Assembly: GCF_003019675.1 (NCBI RefSeq)
Contig: NZ_CP028105.1
Location: forward strand, 2,186,282 to 2,250,281
Reading direction: 5' to 3'
Source: Fusobacterium ulcerans
GTDB taxonomy: Bacteria; Fusobacteriota; Fusobacteriia; Fusobacteriales; Fusobacteriaceae
Length of the DNA: 64,000 bases
Each line of letters opens with the position of its first letter. The stretch's first letter is position 1. The position numbers and the translations under genes are program-made. Below the pieces are notes generated by a model. The model saw only the letters and a list, made by a program, of their open reading frames with translations, was not told the DNA's origin and did not search any database. Positions 55,733 to 64,000 of the stretch are shown here, in pieces.

Positions 55733-57967
55733 ATGAAAAAACTTAAATTGAAAAAGAAAAAAATTATTGCCTCAGTAATATTTTTTAATATTATCATTGG
55801 AATTTTTGTAATAGTTTTAATGAGATATGTCCAAAATTTACTTTACTTGGATGTTAACATACATTTATCAGAAGTCCTTAATCAAAATAAGGAAGTAATT
55901 ACAAATAAACTAAAATTAGAAATAAATAATTTAAATTTTATTTCTTATTTAATTAATGAAGAAATAATAAAAGAAGAAACAAAAAATAATGAAGAAATAA
56001 ATGATGACACTATAAAAAATATATTTTTAAAATATTATAAAAGTAAAAATAATAAAGATGTATACTTTGCTAATAAAAAGGGAGAGGCCATTTTTATTAA
56101 TAAGGTTATTGATATTACTGGAAGAAATTATTTCAAACTATCAATTCAAGGAATAAATAATATTTCTGAAAGAATTATTTCTAGAGACAATGGTGAAGAT
56201 ATGTTTGTAATAAGTGTACCTATAAAATACAAAAGAAAGATTATAGGGACTGTACAAAAAAAATTTACTCCAGAAGAAATGTATAATATATGTTCTGTTC
56301 CTTTATTTTCTTCAAAAGGAAATACATATATAATTAATAGCCAAGGGTATATACTAGTAACTTCAAATTATGAAAAATATAACAGAGAAACTGATAATTA
56401 TTTTAGAATGCTTTACTCAGAAGGAAATAAAGAAAAATCAGAACAATTGAAAAGAAGTATAAAAGAAAATAAAAGCGGATTTATTGAAATAGAAGGAAGT
56501 AAAGAAGATTTTTATTTAACATATACTCCTATAAAAGAAGTTTATGGCTGGTATCTTATTTCTACTATTTCTACTGAAATAATATCAAGAAATGGAAATA
56601 CAGTAGTTAAAATATTTTATTTCATACTTTTTATCATAATTTTTGTTTTTTTATTCAGTGGTTTATATTTTTTAGATTATAAAAATAAGCAACAAATTCA
56701 ATTAGAGAATATTGCATTTATTGATAATGTTACAAAAGGGGATAGTTATAATAAATTTATTGTGGATTTGTCACAAATACTATTAAATAATCCAGAAAAA
56801 AAATATCATATATTAAAATTTGATATAAAGAAATTTAAATATATAAATAGTTTTTATGGTTTTGAATTTGGAAATAAAGTTTTAACTGATATTTATAAAA
56901 ACAATAAAGAAAAATTAACAACAAATGAAAGAATTGCCAGAATATCAGCTGATAATTTTGTTATCTTGCTTGAAGAGCTTTCTATAGAACGCTTGAATGA
57001 TATTTTAGAGCCATTGAATTATGATGAGGGGGCAACTATTTATTTTTCTGGCGGTTTATATTCAATAAATGATATTTTTGAAAATGTAAATTTAATGGTA
57101 GATAAAGCTAATATAGCGGCTAACTCTGTAAAAGAAATAATGAATAAAACTCTTGGATTTTATTCAGAAGAATTTAATACTCAAATTTTAAAAAATGAAA
57201 AGTTAAAAAAACTGATAAGAGAAGCAATTGATAAAAAAGAATTAATGCCATATTATCAACCTAAAGTCAATATACATACAAATGAATTAGTTGGTGCTGA
57301 AGCATTGGCCAGATGGAAAACTAAGGAAGGTAAACTTATTTCTCCCTTTGAATTTATTCCAATTTGTGAGAAAACAGGAATGATTGTAGAATTAGACATG
57401 ATAATTTTTGAAAAAGTTTTGAAGTTTTTAAAAAGCAATTTAGATAAAAGAATAGAATGTACACCAATATCTGTTAATTTTTCAAAATTACATATTAATG
57501 ATAAAAACTTTTTTAAAAATATAATGGATAAACTTGATAAATATAATATTCCAACTTCATTAATTGAAATTGAAATGACAGAAACTGTTATTTTTGATAA
57601 TTATAAATTGATAAAAAACTTTATTAGAGAACTTCATAAGGTAAGGCTTATGATTTCTATGGATGATTTTGGTACTGGATATTCTTCTTTAAATATGCTG
57701 AAAGATATTCCAATTGATATTTTAAAAATTGATAAAGGATTTTTAGATAAGGGTTCTAATCTTCAAAGAAGAAATATAATTTTTTCAGCAATAGTAGATC
57801 TTGCTCAAAAATTAGGGATAAAAGTAGTAGTAGAAGGAGTTGAAACAATTGAAAATATAGAATTAATGAAAAATTCTGGTTGTTATATAGCACAAGGATA
57901 TTATTATGCTAAACCTATGGATGAAGAAGAGTTTCAAAAAATATATGAAGAGGGTGTTGTATGTTAA
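55733..57967 (+). CDS. Cache-GGDEF(degenerate)-EAL cyclic di-GMP phosphodiesterase
   Basis: A 744-residue membrane protein. Two membrane segments (about 12-33 and 292-315) enclose a periplasmic Cache-type sensor domain of roughly 260 residues. The GGDEF domain is degenerate: SADNF at 405-409 replaces the active signature, so it should not make c-di-GMP. The EAL domain is complete: E523-A-L in EALARW, then the EMTET, DDFGTGYSSL, KIDKGFL and EGVET segments. It should degrade c-di-GMP in response to a periplasmic signal. Its last codons overlap the XylF-like lipoprotein gene, which points to a ligand-receptor partnership. Confidence 0.93.
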   Translation: MKKLKLKKKKIIASVIFFNIIIGIFVIVLMRYVQNLLYLDVNIHLSEVLNQNKEVITNKLKLEINNLNFISYLINEEIIKEETKNNEEINDDTIKNIFLKYYKSKNNKDVYFANKKGEAIFINKVIDITGRNYFKLSIQGINNISERIISRDNGEDMFVISVPIKYKRKIIGTVQKKFTPEEMYNICSVPLFSSKGNTYIINSQGYILVTSNYEKYNRETDNYFRMLYSEGNKEKSEQLKRSIKENKSGFIEIEGSKEDFYLTYTPIKEVYGWYLISTISTEIISRNGNTVVKIFYFILFIIIFVFLFSGLYFLDYKNKQQIQLENIAFIDNVTKGDSYNKFIVDLSQILLNNPEKKYHILKFDIKKFKYINSFYGFEFGNKVLTDIYKNNKEKLTTNERIARISADNFVILLEELSIERLNDILEPLNYDEGATIYFSGGLYSINDIFENVNLMVDKANIAANSVKEIMNKTLGFYSEEFNTQILKNEKLKKLIREAIDKKELMPYYQPKVNIHTNELVGAEALARWKTKEGKLISPFEFIPICEKTGMIVELDMIIFEKVLKFLKSNLDKRIECTPISVNFSKLHINDKNFFKNIMDKLDKYNIPTSLIEIEMTETVIFDNYKLIKNFIRELHKVRLMISMDDFGTGYSSLNMLKDIPIDILKIDKGFLDKGSNLQRRNIIFSAIVDLAQKLGIKVVVEGVETIENIELMKNSGCYIAQGYYYAKPMDEEEFQKIYEEGVVC

Positions 57968-58971
57968 AAAAAATTTTATTGTATTTGGGAGTAATGATTT
58001 TTTTTATAAGTATGATTGGCTGTAAACAGGCTAATAAAAACAAAGGGAAAATAGGGGTGTCATTTGGAGTAGGTGAAGCTATAAGATGGAAGCAAGAAAA
58101 AGAATACATGCAAAATAGGGCAGATGAACTAGGGATTAAAATTGAAATAAAATTAAATACAAAAGATAAGCCCAAAACACAGGAAGAAGACTGCTTTGAA
58201 TTAATAGACAGCGAAATTGATGTATTAATTATTACTCCACGTAATGTGAATGATATGAGTAAAATTATAAAGTATGCTGAAAAAAAGAAAGTAAAAGTAA
58301 TAAGTTATGCACGGATTATTTTAAAAGAAAAAGTTGATTTATATGTAGGCTATGACAGTAAAAGAATGGGACAGATGTTAGGACAATATTTAGCTGAAAA
58401 AGTTTATAAAGGGAATTACATTCTTTTAAAAGGGGATGAAAATGATGAAAATGCTAATTTGCTATATGAAGGAGCTTTGAGATATATAGAGCCAATAAAG
58501 AATGATATTAATGTAATTTTGGATACTTCAATTTCTAATTGGTCTCCTAAAGTAGCTAAAGAATTAGTTACATCAGCAATAAAAGCAAATAATAATAAAA
58601 TAGATGCAATATTAGCTCCTAATGATAAAATAGCTGAAGGATGTGTAGAAGCTATAGAAGAATTAAATATAAATAGAAATATAACTATAACAGGAATGGA
58701 TGCAGAATTAAGTGCAGTTAAAAGAATTTTAAATGAAAAACAAGATGTAACAATTTACATGGACTTAAAAGAACTGGCATATACAGCTATAGATGAAGCA
58801 TTTAGTATGATACATAATAAACCTATTAGTACAAATGCAGAATATGATAATCAAAGTGGAAAAAAAATACCATCACATCTTATCACAGGAAGATTGGTAA
58901 CAAAACAAAATATAGATAGAATATTAATAGAAAGTAAAGTTTTTACAAGAGAAGAAATATATAATGAATAA
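57961..58971 (+). CDS. XylF-like sugar-binding lipoprotein
   Basis: A 336-residue periplasmic binding protein of the ribose/xylose cluster. A lipobox ISMIGC makes Cys21 the lipidation site. The Peripla_BP_4 fold is visible: KIGVSFGVGEAIRWKQEKEYM at the start, VLIITPRNVNDMSKI, DLYVGYDSKRMGQMLGQYL, AILAPNDKIAEG and ITGMDAELSAVKRIL. No ABC ATPase or permease gene is near. The start overlaps the EAL phosphodiesterase gene by seven bases, so it probably feeds a sensor rather than a transporter. The ligand is likely a pentose or related sugar. Confidence 0.9.
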   Translation: MLKKILLYLGVMIFFISMIGCKQANKNKGKIGVSFGVGEAIRWKQEKEYMQNRADELGIKIEIKLNTKDKPKTQEEDCFELIDSEIDVLIITPRNVNDMSKIIKYAEKKKVKVISYARIILKEKVDLYVGYDSKRMGQMLGQYLAEKVYKGNYILLKGDENDENANLLYEGALRYIEPIKNDINVILDTSISNWSPKVAKELVTSAIKANNNKIDAILAPNDKIAEGCVEAIEELNINRNITITGMDAELSAVKRILNEKQDVTIYMDLKELAYTAIDEAFSMIHNKPISTNAEYDNQSGKKIPSHLITGRLVTKQNIDRILIESKVFTREEIYNE

Positions 58972-59297
58972 ATTTGAGACTGTAAAATATTTTGTGTAAA
59001 TAAAGAATTAAAAACTTTCTAGATTAATGATAAAATATCATCAAGTAACTAGGAGGTTTTTTATAACACGATTATATCTTTAAACTTTGAAAATCAAGAA
59101 TATTTTTCAAAAAAATAAATCTCTAAAAATGAAAATGCTTAAAAATAGCCTAAATGGCAGAATAAAAGTCCACTTTTATACACAAAAGAGAACTTTATAT
59201 TCTATAGAATATAAAGCTACTACAAAGAACTTTTCAAAATATTTATAAAAATTTAAAAATAAGAAGAATATCTTATTTTAAACTTGGAGGAAATAGT
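58972..59297 (+). other. Intergenic region with perfect palindrome
   Basis: A 24-base perfect palindrome occupies 59193-59216 (half-site CTTTATATTCTA). GAGACTGTAAAA followed by TTTTGTGTAA (58976-58999) looks like a solo IS256-type inverted-repeat end. An SD-like AGGAGG near 59051 has no gene after it. Confidence 0.5.
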
Positions 59298-59879
59298 ATG
59301 AAAAGAAGCAATATTGAATCATCATTGAAAAGATTTTTGAAAAGAAAAGTAACAATAACATTGTGAATGGTAGTATCATTTTTAATTACAGGAGCTATAG
59401 GATATGGGGCATATGATATAGTAGCACAAGGAGAAATAAAATTTTATATAACACTTAAAGTTGGCAGTGGAAATCCTAAAATTATATGTGGTTGGAATTA
59501 TATAACAGATCTAACTAAAAATGAAGATCATTCAACTGATGAAACAAGTATTACTTTAAAAAGTGGAACAATAGATGAACTTATAGGTGAAAACCATCTA
59601 AAGAAAGTTGATTATAAAGGAGAAGTATATTTATATAGTATAGGAAATACAAGTGTAACTATGAATGATGAGACAGTTCAATATTTAATAGGTGGAAGTA
59701 AATCTAATGGAACTAAAGCTAACATAAAAAATGGAGAAATCAAAATATCAGCATTCTCTGGAAGTTTAGGAGTAGAGTTTAAAAAAGATAACAAAACTTT
59801 CGAAGTAGGATACAGTCTTTATTCATCAAAACATGAAACAGAAAACAGAGGAACTATGTCATTTAAATATAATTTTTAG
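59298..59879 (+). pseudogene. Internally deleted autotransporter with in-frame TGA
   Basis: The ATG at 59298 (SD GGAGG) starts MKRSNIESSLKRFLKRKVT, the extended basic leader of large Fusobacterium autotransporter adhesins. A TGA at 59364-59366 interrupts it, then the hydrophobic signal core (VVSFLITGAIGYGAY) continues in frame. The remaining 150 residues run straight into a C-terminal end rich in beta strands, closing with RGTMSFKYNF, the terminal-Phe pattern of an autotransporter barrel. The passenger and most of the barrel are missing. It is probably a remnant. Confidence 0.75.
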
Positions 59880-60061
59880 AATGAATTTATAAAAAAATAT
59901 TTATTTTTTCTAGGCTGTAGATAATAGAATTATTTACAGCCTTTTTATATCAAAAACATCATTCTAAATTGACAAATATAAGTAAATAGAGTACAATTAT
60001 TAGGAATAAATAAATTTGTATAAATATGATTTATAGAATAAAAGAAATATTTGGAGGAAAA

Positions 60062-60538
60062 ATGGTAAATAACGATATATTGAGAAGGGTAAGATATGCA
60101 TTGAATTTAAAAGATTCTGTAATGTTGGAAATTTTCAAATCAGCAGATTGTATAATTACTCATGAAGAATTATTGAATCTATTAAAAAAAGAAGATGAAG
60201 AAGGATTTGAAAAGTGTAATAATAAAGTTCTTGAAGCATTCTTAGATGGACTTATTATTTTAAAAAGAGGTAAACAGGAACCAAAACCTGGAGAGGAAGT
60301 TCAAGCTGTTAAAATAAACAGAAATAATATAAACAACATCATCCTTAAAAAATTAAAAATAGCTCTTTCATTTAGAAGTGATGATATGTTAAAAATCTTT
60401 AAACTAGCAGGATTAGAATTGTCATCATCTGAGTTAAGTGCTCTTTTTAGAAAAGAAGATCACAAGAATTACAGAGAGTGTGGAGATAAATATATCAGAA
60501 ACTTTTTAAAAGGACTGACTATTTATTATAGAGGTTAA
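60062..60538 (+). CDS. DUF1456 (YehS-like) protein
   Basis: A 158-residue cytoplasmic protein with two similar halves. Each has a VRYALNLKD/LKIALSFRSD helix, then LLKKEDEEGF or LFRKEDHKNY, and ends in FLDGLIILKRG or FLKGLTIYYRG. This is the duplicated DUF1456 domain of E. coli YehS. The ATG at 60062 has a TTGGAGG SD five bases away; an ATG 36 bases earlier has none. Function unknown. A terminator follows. Confidence 0.9.
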   Translation: MVNNDILRRVRYALNLKDSVMLEIFKSADCIITHEELLNLLKKEDEEGFEKCNNKVLEAFLDGLIILKRGKQEPKPGEEVQAVKINRNNINNIILKKLKIALSFRSDDMLKIFKLAGLELSSSELSALFRKEDHKNYRECGDKYIRNFLKGLTIYYRG

Positions 60539-60543
60539 TTATA

Positions 60544-60572
60544 AGGCTGACGGGATAAGTCAGCCTTTTTTC
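60544..60572 (+). terminator. Terminator of the DUF1456 gene
   Basis: GGCTGAC (60544-60550) and GTCAGCC (60558-60564) followed by TTTTTTC. Confidence 0.9.
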
Positions 60573-60586
60573 AAAGGGAGGATTTT

Positions 60587-60784
60587 ATGAATACAGTCTA
60601 TGTAATTTTACTTGTAATAACTTTTGATGCTTTCTTATTTTTAAACAATCAAAAGAAATTTAAAGGGTATGTCACTTTAAAACATTATGCAGAAACATTA
60701 AAAATGCCTATATATCAAAAACTATTAATGGTAAAAATAATGATAGTAGTTTTTTTGACAACTCTTTTGAATTTTGTTTTATAA
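60587..60784 (+). CDS. Small two-segment membrane protein, unknown
   Basis: A 65-residue protein with two predicted membrane segments (about 3-19 and 46-64) around a short basic loop (KKFKGYVTLKHYAETLK). SD AAGGGAGG is correctly placed and overlaps the T-run of the preceding terminator. No family recognised. A stretch of about 290 A/T-rich bases without a gene separates it from the hydrogenase gene. Confidence 0.65.
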   Translation: MNTVYVILLVITFDAFLFLNNQKKFKGYVTLKHYAETLKMPIYQKLLMVKIMIVVFLTTLLNFVL

Positions 60785-61074
60785 AGTGAAATTAATAAAA
60801 ATTAATAGATTTTATTCATAAAATAAATTCTTTATGTTTTGGATAAAAAATAAACAAATTTTTGCTTTTTATTTAATCAATGATATTGTATTATCTTTTT
60901 AAAATGAAGAATTTTTGTAAAATTAAAAAATAACTTGAAATTTATATTTTTTTTGATAGAATATTAATGAGCATAAAAAAGTTAAGCTGTATTTTACAAA
61001 ATAAAGTTCTATTTAATAGAACAATAAGATAAATTTTTAAAACTAATTAAATTTTAAATATATCAGGAGGTCAA

Positions 61075-63009
61075 ATGACAAGCAAAAGTATTATTCTCCA
61101 AAGTTCATTTGGATCAGTATTTTCAACAGTTGAAGATATTGAGGAGAGAGAAGGTATTGAGAGCGGAAGCAGGATGGTAGTAGTTGCTGGAAGGGTAAAT
61201 AATCCAGGAGTTATAGCAATACCAGAAAATGCAACTTTAAATGATGTGATTGGGTTGGCAGGTGGAATTAAAAATAAGAAAAGCTTCAAAGCTGCTCAAT
61301 TTGGACTGCCATTTGGAGGATTTCTTACTAAAAAAAGTTTGGATAAAGTTATTGATTTTTCTCTGTTCCCAGAAGGAATAGACAGAAATATCATTATTTT
61401 ATCAGAAGAAGATTGTATTGTTTCTTTTGCTAAGTTCTATGTAGAATTTTTGATGAGTAAAATAGAACGTAGCGAATACATCCAATATACATCAGTGCAA
61501 AATGAAATAGAAAGAATATGGAGAATATTAGACAGAATCTCTAAAGGAAAAGCAAATATGAGAGATATCTATCTTCTTAGATGTCTGTCTGAAACTATTA
61601 AATCAGAATTAAATCAAAGACATAATCTTGTATTGGAAAGTATAGAAGAATTTTATGAAGAGATAGAAGAGCATATAGAAGAGCATAAATGTGCTGCGGG
61701 ACAATGTATTCATCTTTTAAAATTCAGAATAACTGAAAAATGTATAGGATGTACAGCTTGTGCCAGAGTATGTCCTGTAAAATGTATCAGTGGAAAAATC
61801 AAAGAAAGACACATTTTAGATACAAGCAGATGTACTCACTGTGGTCAATGTGTTGCTGCCTGTCCAGTAGGAGCAATATTTGAAGGAGATCACACAATGA
61901 AACTGTTAAAAGATTTGGCAACACCAAACAGAATCGTTGTAGTACAAGTAGCTCCAGCAGTAAGAGTAGCTATTGGAGAAGCATTTGGATTTGAAGCTGG
62001 AACAAATGTTGAAAAGAAATTAGTAGGAGCACTGAAAAAACTAGGTGTAAACTATGTATTTGATACAACTTGGGCTGCTGATATTACTGTAATGGAAGAA
62101 GCAAGTGAATTTCAAGAGAGACTTGAAAGATTCTATAAGGGTGATGATACAGTAAGACTTCCAATACTGACTTCTTGCTGTCCAGCATGGGTTAAATTCA
62201 TTGAACAAAATTACCCTGATATGCTTGATGTACCATCTTCTGTAAAATCTCCTATGCAGATATTCTCTACAATAGCTAAAGATATCTGGGCTAAAGAAAA
62301 AGGATATGTAAGAGAGAGAGTATCAGTAGTAGGAATAATGCCATGTCTTGCTAAAAAATATGAAGCATCAAGACCAGAATTCTCAAGAGGAGATAACTAT
62401 GATACAGATTATGTTATTTCTACAAGAGAGCTTATCAAAATATTTAAAGAATCTGGAATTAATCTTAAAGATATAGAAGAAAAAGAATTTGATAATCCAT
62501 TAGGAGAATATTCTGGAGCAGGTATCATCTTTGGAAGAACTGGAGGAGTTATCGAGGCAGCAACAAGAAGTACTATTGAAATGATAACTGGAACTCATCT
62601 TGATGAGATAGAATTTAAAGAATTAAGAGGATGGGAAGGGTTCAGAACAGCTGAACTTACTATTGGACATATAGAACTTAGAATAGGTATCGCTCATGGA
62701 CTGGAAGAAGCTGCAAAAATGCTTGATAAAATAAGAGCAGGAGAAGAATTTTTCCATGCTATTGAAATCATGGCATGTAAAGGTGGATGTATTGGTGGTG
62801 GAGGACAGCCAAAAGCTGTTAAGAAACAAGAAACACTTGAGAAAAGAGCAGAGGGACTTAACGCTATTGACAGAGGAATGAAGATCAGAAGATCTCATGA
62901 AAATCCATATGTTAAAGCAATATATGACAAATATTTAGATTATCCATTAAGTCATAAAGCACATGAACTTTTACATACTAAGTATTTCCCAAAAATCAAA
63001 AACAGATAG
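61075..63009 (+). CDS. [FeFe] hydrogenase with HydB/NuoF-derived N-terminus
   Basis: A 644-residue enzyme that reduces protons or oxidises H2. The H-cluster motifs are complete: TSCCPAW (366-372), MPCLAKKYE (422-430) and [14 protein letters not shown] (566-579). Two 4Fe-4S ferredoxin sites are at Cys223/226/229/233 and Cys253/256/259/263. The first 220 residues resemble the end of NuoF/HydB: an SLBB-like domain ([20 protein letters not shown]), then the region that normally binds a 4Fe-4S cluster (CGxCxPCRxG), here without cysteines, then [11 protein letters not shown]. The flavin/NAD domain is absent. SD TCAGGAGG. No maturase genes nearby. Confidence 0.93.
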   Translation: MTSKSIILQSSFGSVFSTVEDIEEREGIESGSRMVVVAGRVNNPGVIAIPENATLNDVIGLAGGIKNKKSFKAAQFGLPFGGFLTKKSLDKVIDFSLFPEGIDRNIIILSEEDCIVSFAKFYVEFLMSKIERSEYIQYTSVQNEIERIWRILDRISKGKANMRDIYLLRCLSETIKSELNQRHNLVLESIEEFYEEIEEHIEEHKCAAGQCIHLLKFRITEKCIGCTACARVCPVKCISGKIKERHILDTSRCTHCGQCVAACPVGAIFEGDHTMKLLKDLATPNRIVVVQVAPAVRVAIGEAFGFEAGTNVEKKLVGALKKLGVNYVFDTTWAADITVMEEASEFQERLERFYKGDDTVRLPILTSCCPAWVKFIEQNYPDMLDVPSSVKSPMQIFSTIAKDIWAKEKGYVRERVSVVGIMPCLAKKYEASRPEFSRGDNYDTDYVISTRELIKIFKESGINLKDIEEKEFDNPLGEYSGAGIIFGRTGGVIEAATRSTIEMITGTHLDEIEFKELRGWEGFRTAELTIGHIELRIGIAHGLEEAAKMLDKIRAGEEFFHAIEIMACKGGCIGGGGQPKAVKKQETLEKRAEGLNAIDRGMKIRRSHENPYVKAIYDKYLDYPLSHKAHELLHTKYFPKIKNR

Positions 63010-63025
63010 TTAAACAATTTATATA

Positions 63026-63142
63026 GAGGTTGACTAAAGAGCTAAGATAAATTTTAGAAGTTTGGAAATTAATAGTAAATCTTTTTACTGGAAAAGTTCT
63101 AAAATATTATTTCAAGTTATTAATCAACCTCTTTTTTATTTA
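63026..63142 (+). terminator. Long-loop terminator of the hydrogenase gene
   Basis: GAGGTTGA (63026-63033) and TCAACCTC (63124-63131), with partial pairing inside, followed by TTTTTTATTT. Confidence 0.7.
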
Positions 63143-63179
63143 TATGGTAAAATATATATAAAACTATGGAGAGAGAAAA

Positions 63180-64000
63180 ATGGAGAATAAGAAATCATCA
63201 TTGATACAACTTCATATAGCAGTGCTTCTTTTTGGAATATCAGGGCTATTCGGAAAATTTTTGACACAGCCGTCAATAATAATTGTGCTGGGAAGAGTAT
63301 TCTTTTCCAGTATATTTCTTTTTGTTGGTCTGACTATAACTAAAGAAAATTTAAAATTGAAAAGCAGAAAAGATATGTTGATTATAGCTTTTATGGGAAT
63401 AGTATTGGCTATACATTGGAGCAGTTTTTTTCAAGGAATAAAACTCTCAACAGTAGCAATAGGATTATTAACTTTTTCTACTTTTCCAATTTTTGTCACA
63501 TTTATGGAACCTTTTTTCTTTGGGGAAAAATTAAAAAAAGAAGATATAATACTGGCGTTTATAACCTTTGCTGGAGTAATGTTTGTTATACCTGATTTTC
63601 ACATGGGAAATGAAATGACTGTAGGAGCAATGTATGGAATTTTATCCAGTTTATCATATGCAGTTCTTTCAATATTAAATAGAAAATATGTAAAAGAATA
63701 TAAGGGAGTGGTAATAGCTTTCTATGAACAGCTGGTATCTCTTATAGTACTTCTGCCTTTTTTCTTTATTATGGAGCCAGTATTTACCAGAAAAGATATT
63801 TTTTTGTTGATACTTTTGGGAACTGTATTTACAGGGATAACCCATACACTCTTTATAAACAGCCTAAAGGATATAAAGACCCAGACAGCAGGAATAATTT
63901 CCAGCTTAGAACCTTTATATGGAATAATTTTATCAATATTTCTTTTAAATGAAGTCCCGTCTGTAAAAGAAATTGCAGGAGGTCTGCTCATATTAGGAAC
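63180..64000 (+). CDS. EamA/DMT-family transporter, 3' truncated by window
   Basis: Open frame from ATG 63180 (SD GGAGAGAG) to the window end, at least 273 residues, MENKKSSLIQLHIAVLLFG onward. About nine membrane segments are visible in two EamA halves. Conserved features are the FQGIKLSTVAIGLLTFSTFP segment of the first half and TAGIISSLEPLYGIILS of the second. Such proteins export or import small metabolites; the substrate is unknown. It stands alone after the hydrogenase terminator. Confidence 0.88.
   Translation, partial: MENKKSSLIQLHIAVLLFGISGLFGKFLTQPSIIIVLGRVFFSSIFLFVGLTITKENLKLKSRKDMLIIAFMGIVLAIHWSSFFQGIKLSTVAIGLLTFSTFPIFVTFMEPFFFGEKLKKEDIILAFITFAGVMFVIPDFHMGNEMTVGAMYGILSSLSYAVLSILNRKYVKEYKGVVIAFYEQLVSLIVLLPFFFIMEPVFTRKDIFLLILLGTVFTGITHTLFINSLKDIKTQTAGIISSLEPLYGIILSIFLLNEVPSVKEIAGGLLILG

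Noticed and set aside
59129-59248. A 39-codon frame starting MKMLKNSLNG upstream of the autotransporter remnant
   Set aside because: No SD, and it overlaps the perfect palindrome; coding status is not supported.

Overview
The window is a low-GC chromosome segment from a Fusobacterium. The 16S rRNA (32902..34410) has a Fusobacterium-like sequence, a FomA-type porin is present, and there is a remnant of a Fusobacterium-type autotransporter leader. The large-genome gut group (varium/ulcerans/mortiferum) is my inference; I could not compare sequences. The DNA reads as a finished chromosome with densely packed operons and clear Shine-Dalgarno (SD) sites.

Region by region. 1-6.8 kb: a partial NtrC-like activator, then dnaX, a DUF2232-like membrane protein, rplI, dnaB and a TrhP-like U32 protein, all co-directional (replication and translation core). 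6.8-11.1 kb (minus): ROK regulator, Cys-type sulfatase and sodium:solute symporter, a likely sulfated-glycan scavenging operon. 11.4-13.4 kb (minus): an OLD-family ATPase/TOPRIM nuclease followed by a membrane-anchored CHAP amidase. 13.5-17.8 kb: L,D-transpeptidase-like protein, FomA porin and an OmpR-type two-component system. 17.9-19.9 kb (minus): a split ThrE exporter and a TrmN6-like methyltransferase. 20-28.3 kb: GntP permease, LysR regulator, CoA-transferase, (R)-hydratase, acyl-CoA dehydrogenase and EtfBA, a short-chain acyl-CoA (butyrate-type) module. 28.4-32.2 kb: glmS with its self-cleaving ribozyme, and an aminopeptidase P. 32.7-37.7 kb: a complete 16S-23S-5S rRNA operon with no tRNA in the spacer. 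37.8-46.5 kb: PHP phosphoesterase, a nitronate monooxygenase-like protein, FabK, LysR, split chromate transporter, Lgt, a 2-hydroxyacid dehydrogenase, a flavodiiron protein and tRNA-Arg.

From 46.5 to about 60 kb the character changes. Genes are small and sparse, and six of them are broken by in-frame stops, frameshifts or deletions, among them IS200 and DDE transposase relics. Intact genes in this zone include a HxlR/GNAT/DUF488 cluster, a pentapeptide-repeat lipoprotein, a PAS-GAF-GGDEF diguanylate cyclase, and an overlapping pair made of a Cache-GGDEF-EAL phosphodiesterase and a XylF-like lipoprotein. From 60 kb onward the sequence returns to conserved genes: DUF1456, an unusual [FeFe] hydrogenase carrying a HydB/NuoF-derived N-terminus, and the start of an EamA transporter.

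The best candidates for undescribed biology are the translationally coupled sugar-binding lipoprotein plus c-di-GMP phosphodiesterase, the HydB-HydA fusion hydrogenase that has lost one Fe-S site, the OLD-CHAP pair, the sigma-54 activator lacking its Walker B acidic residues, and a LysR gene that appears to start at ATT and is flanked by matching palindromic operators.
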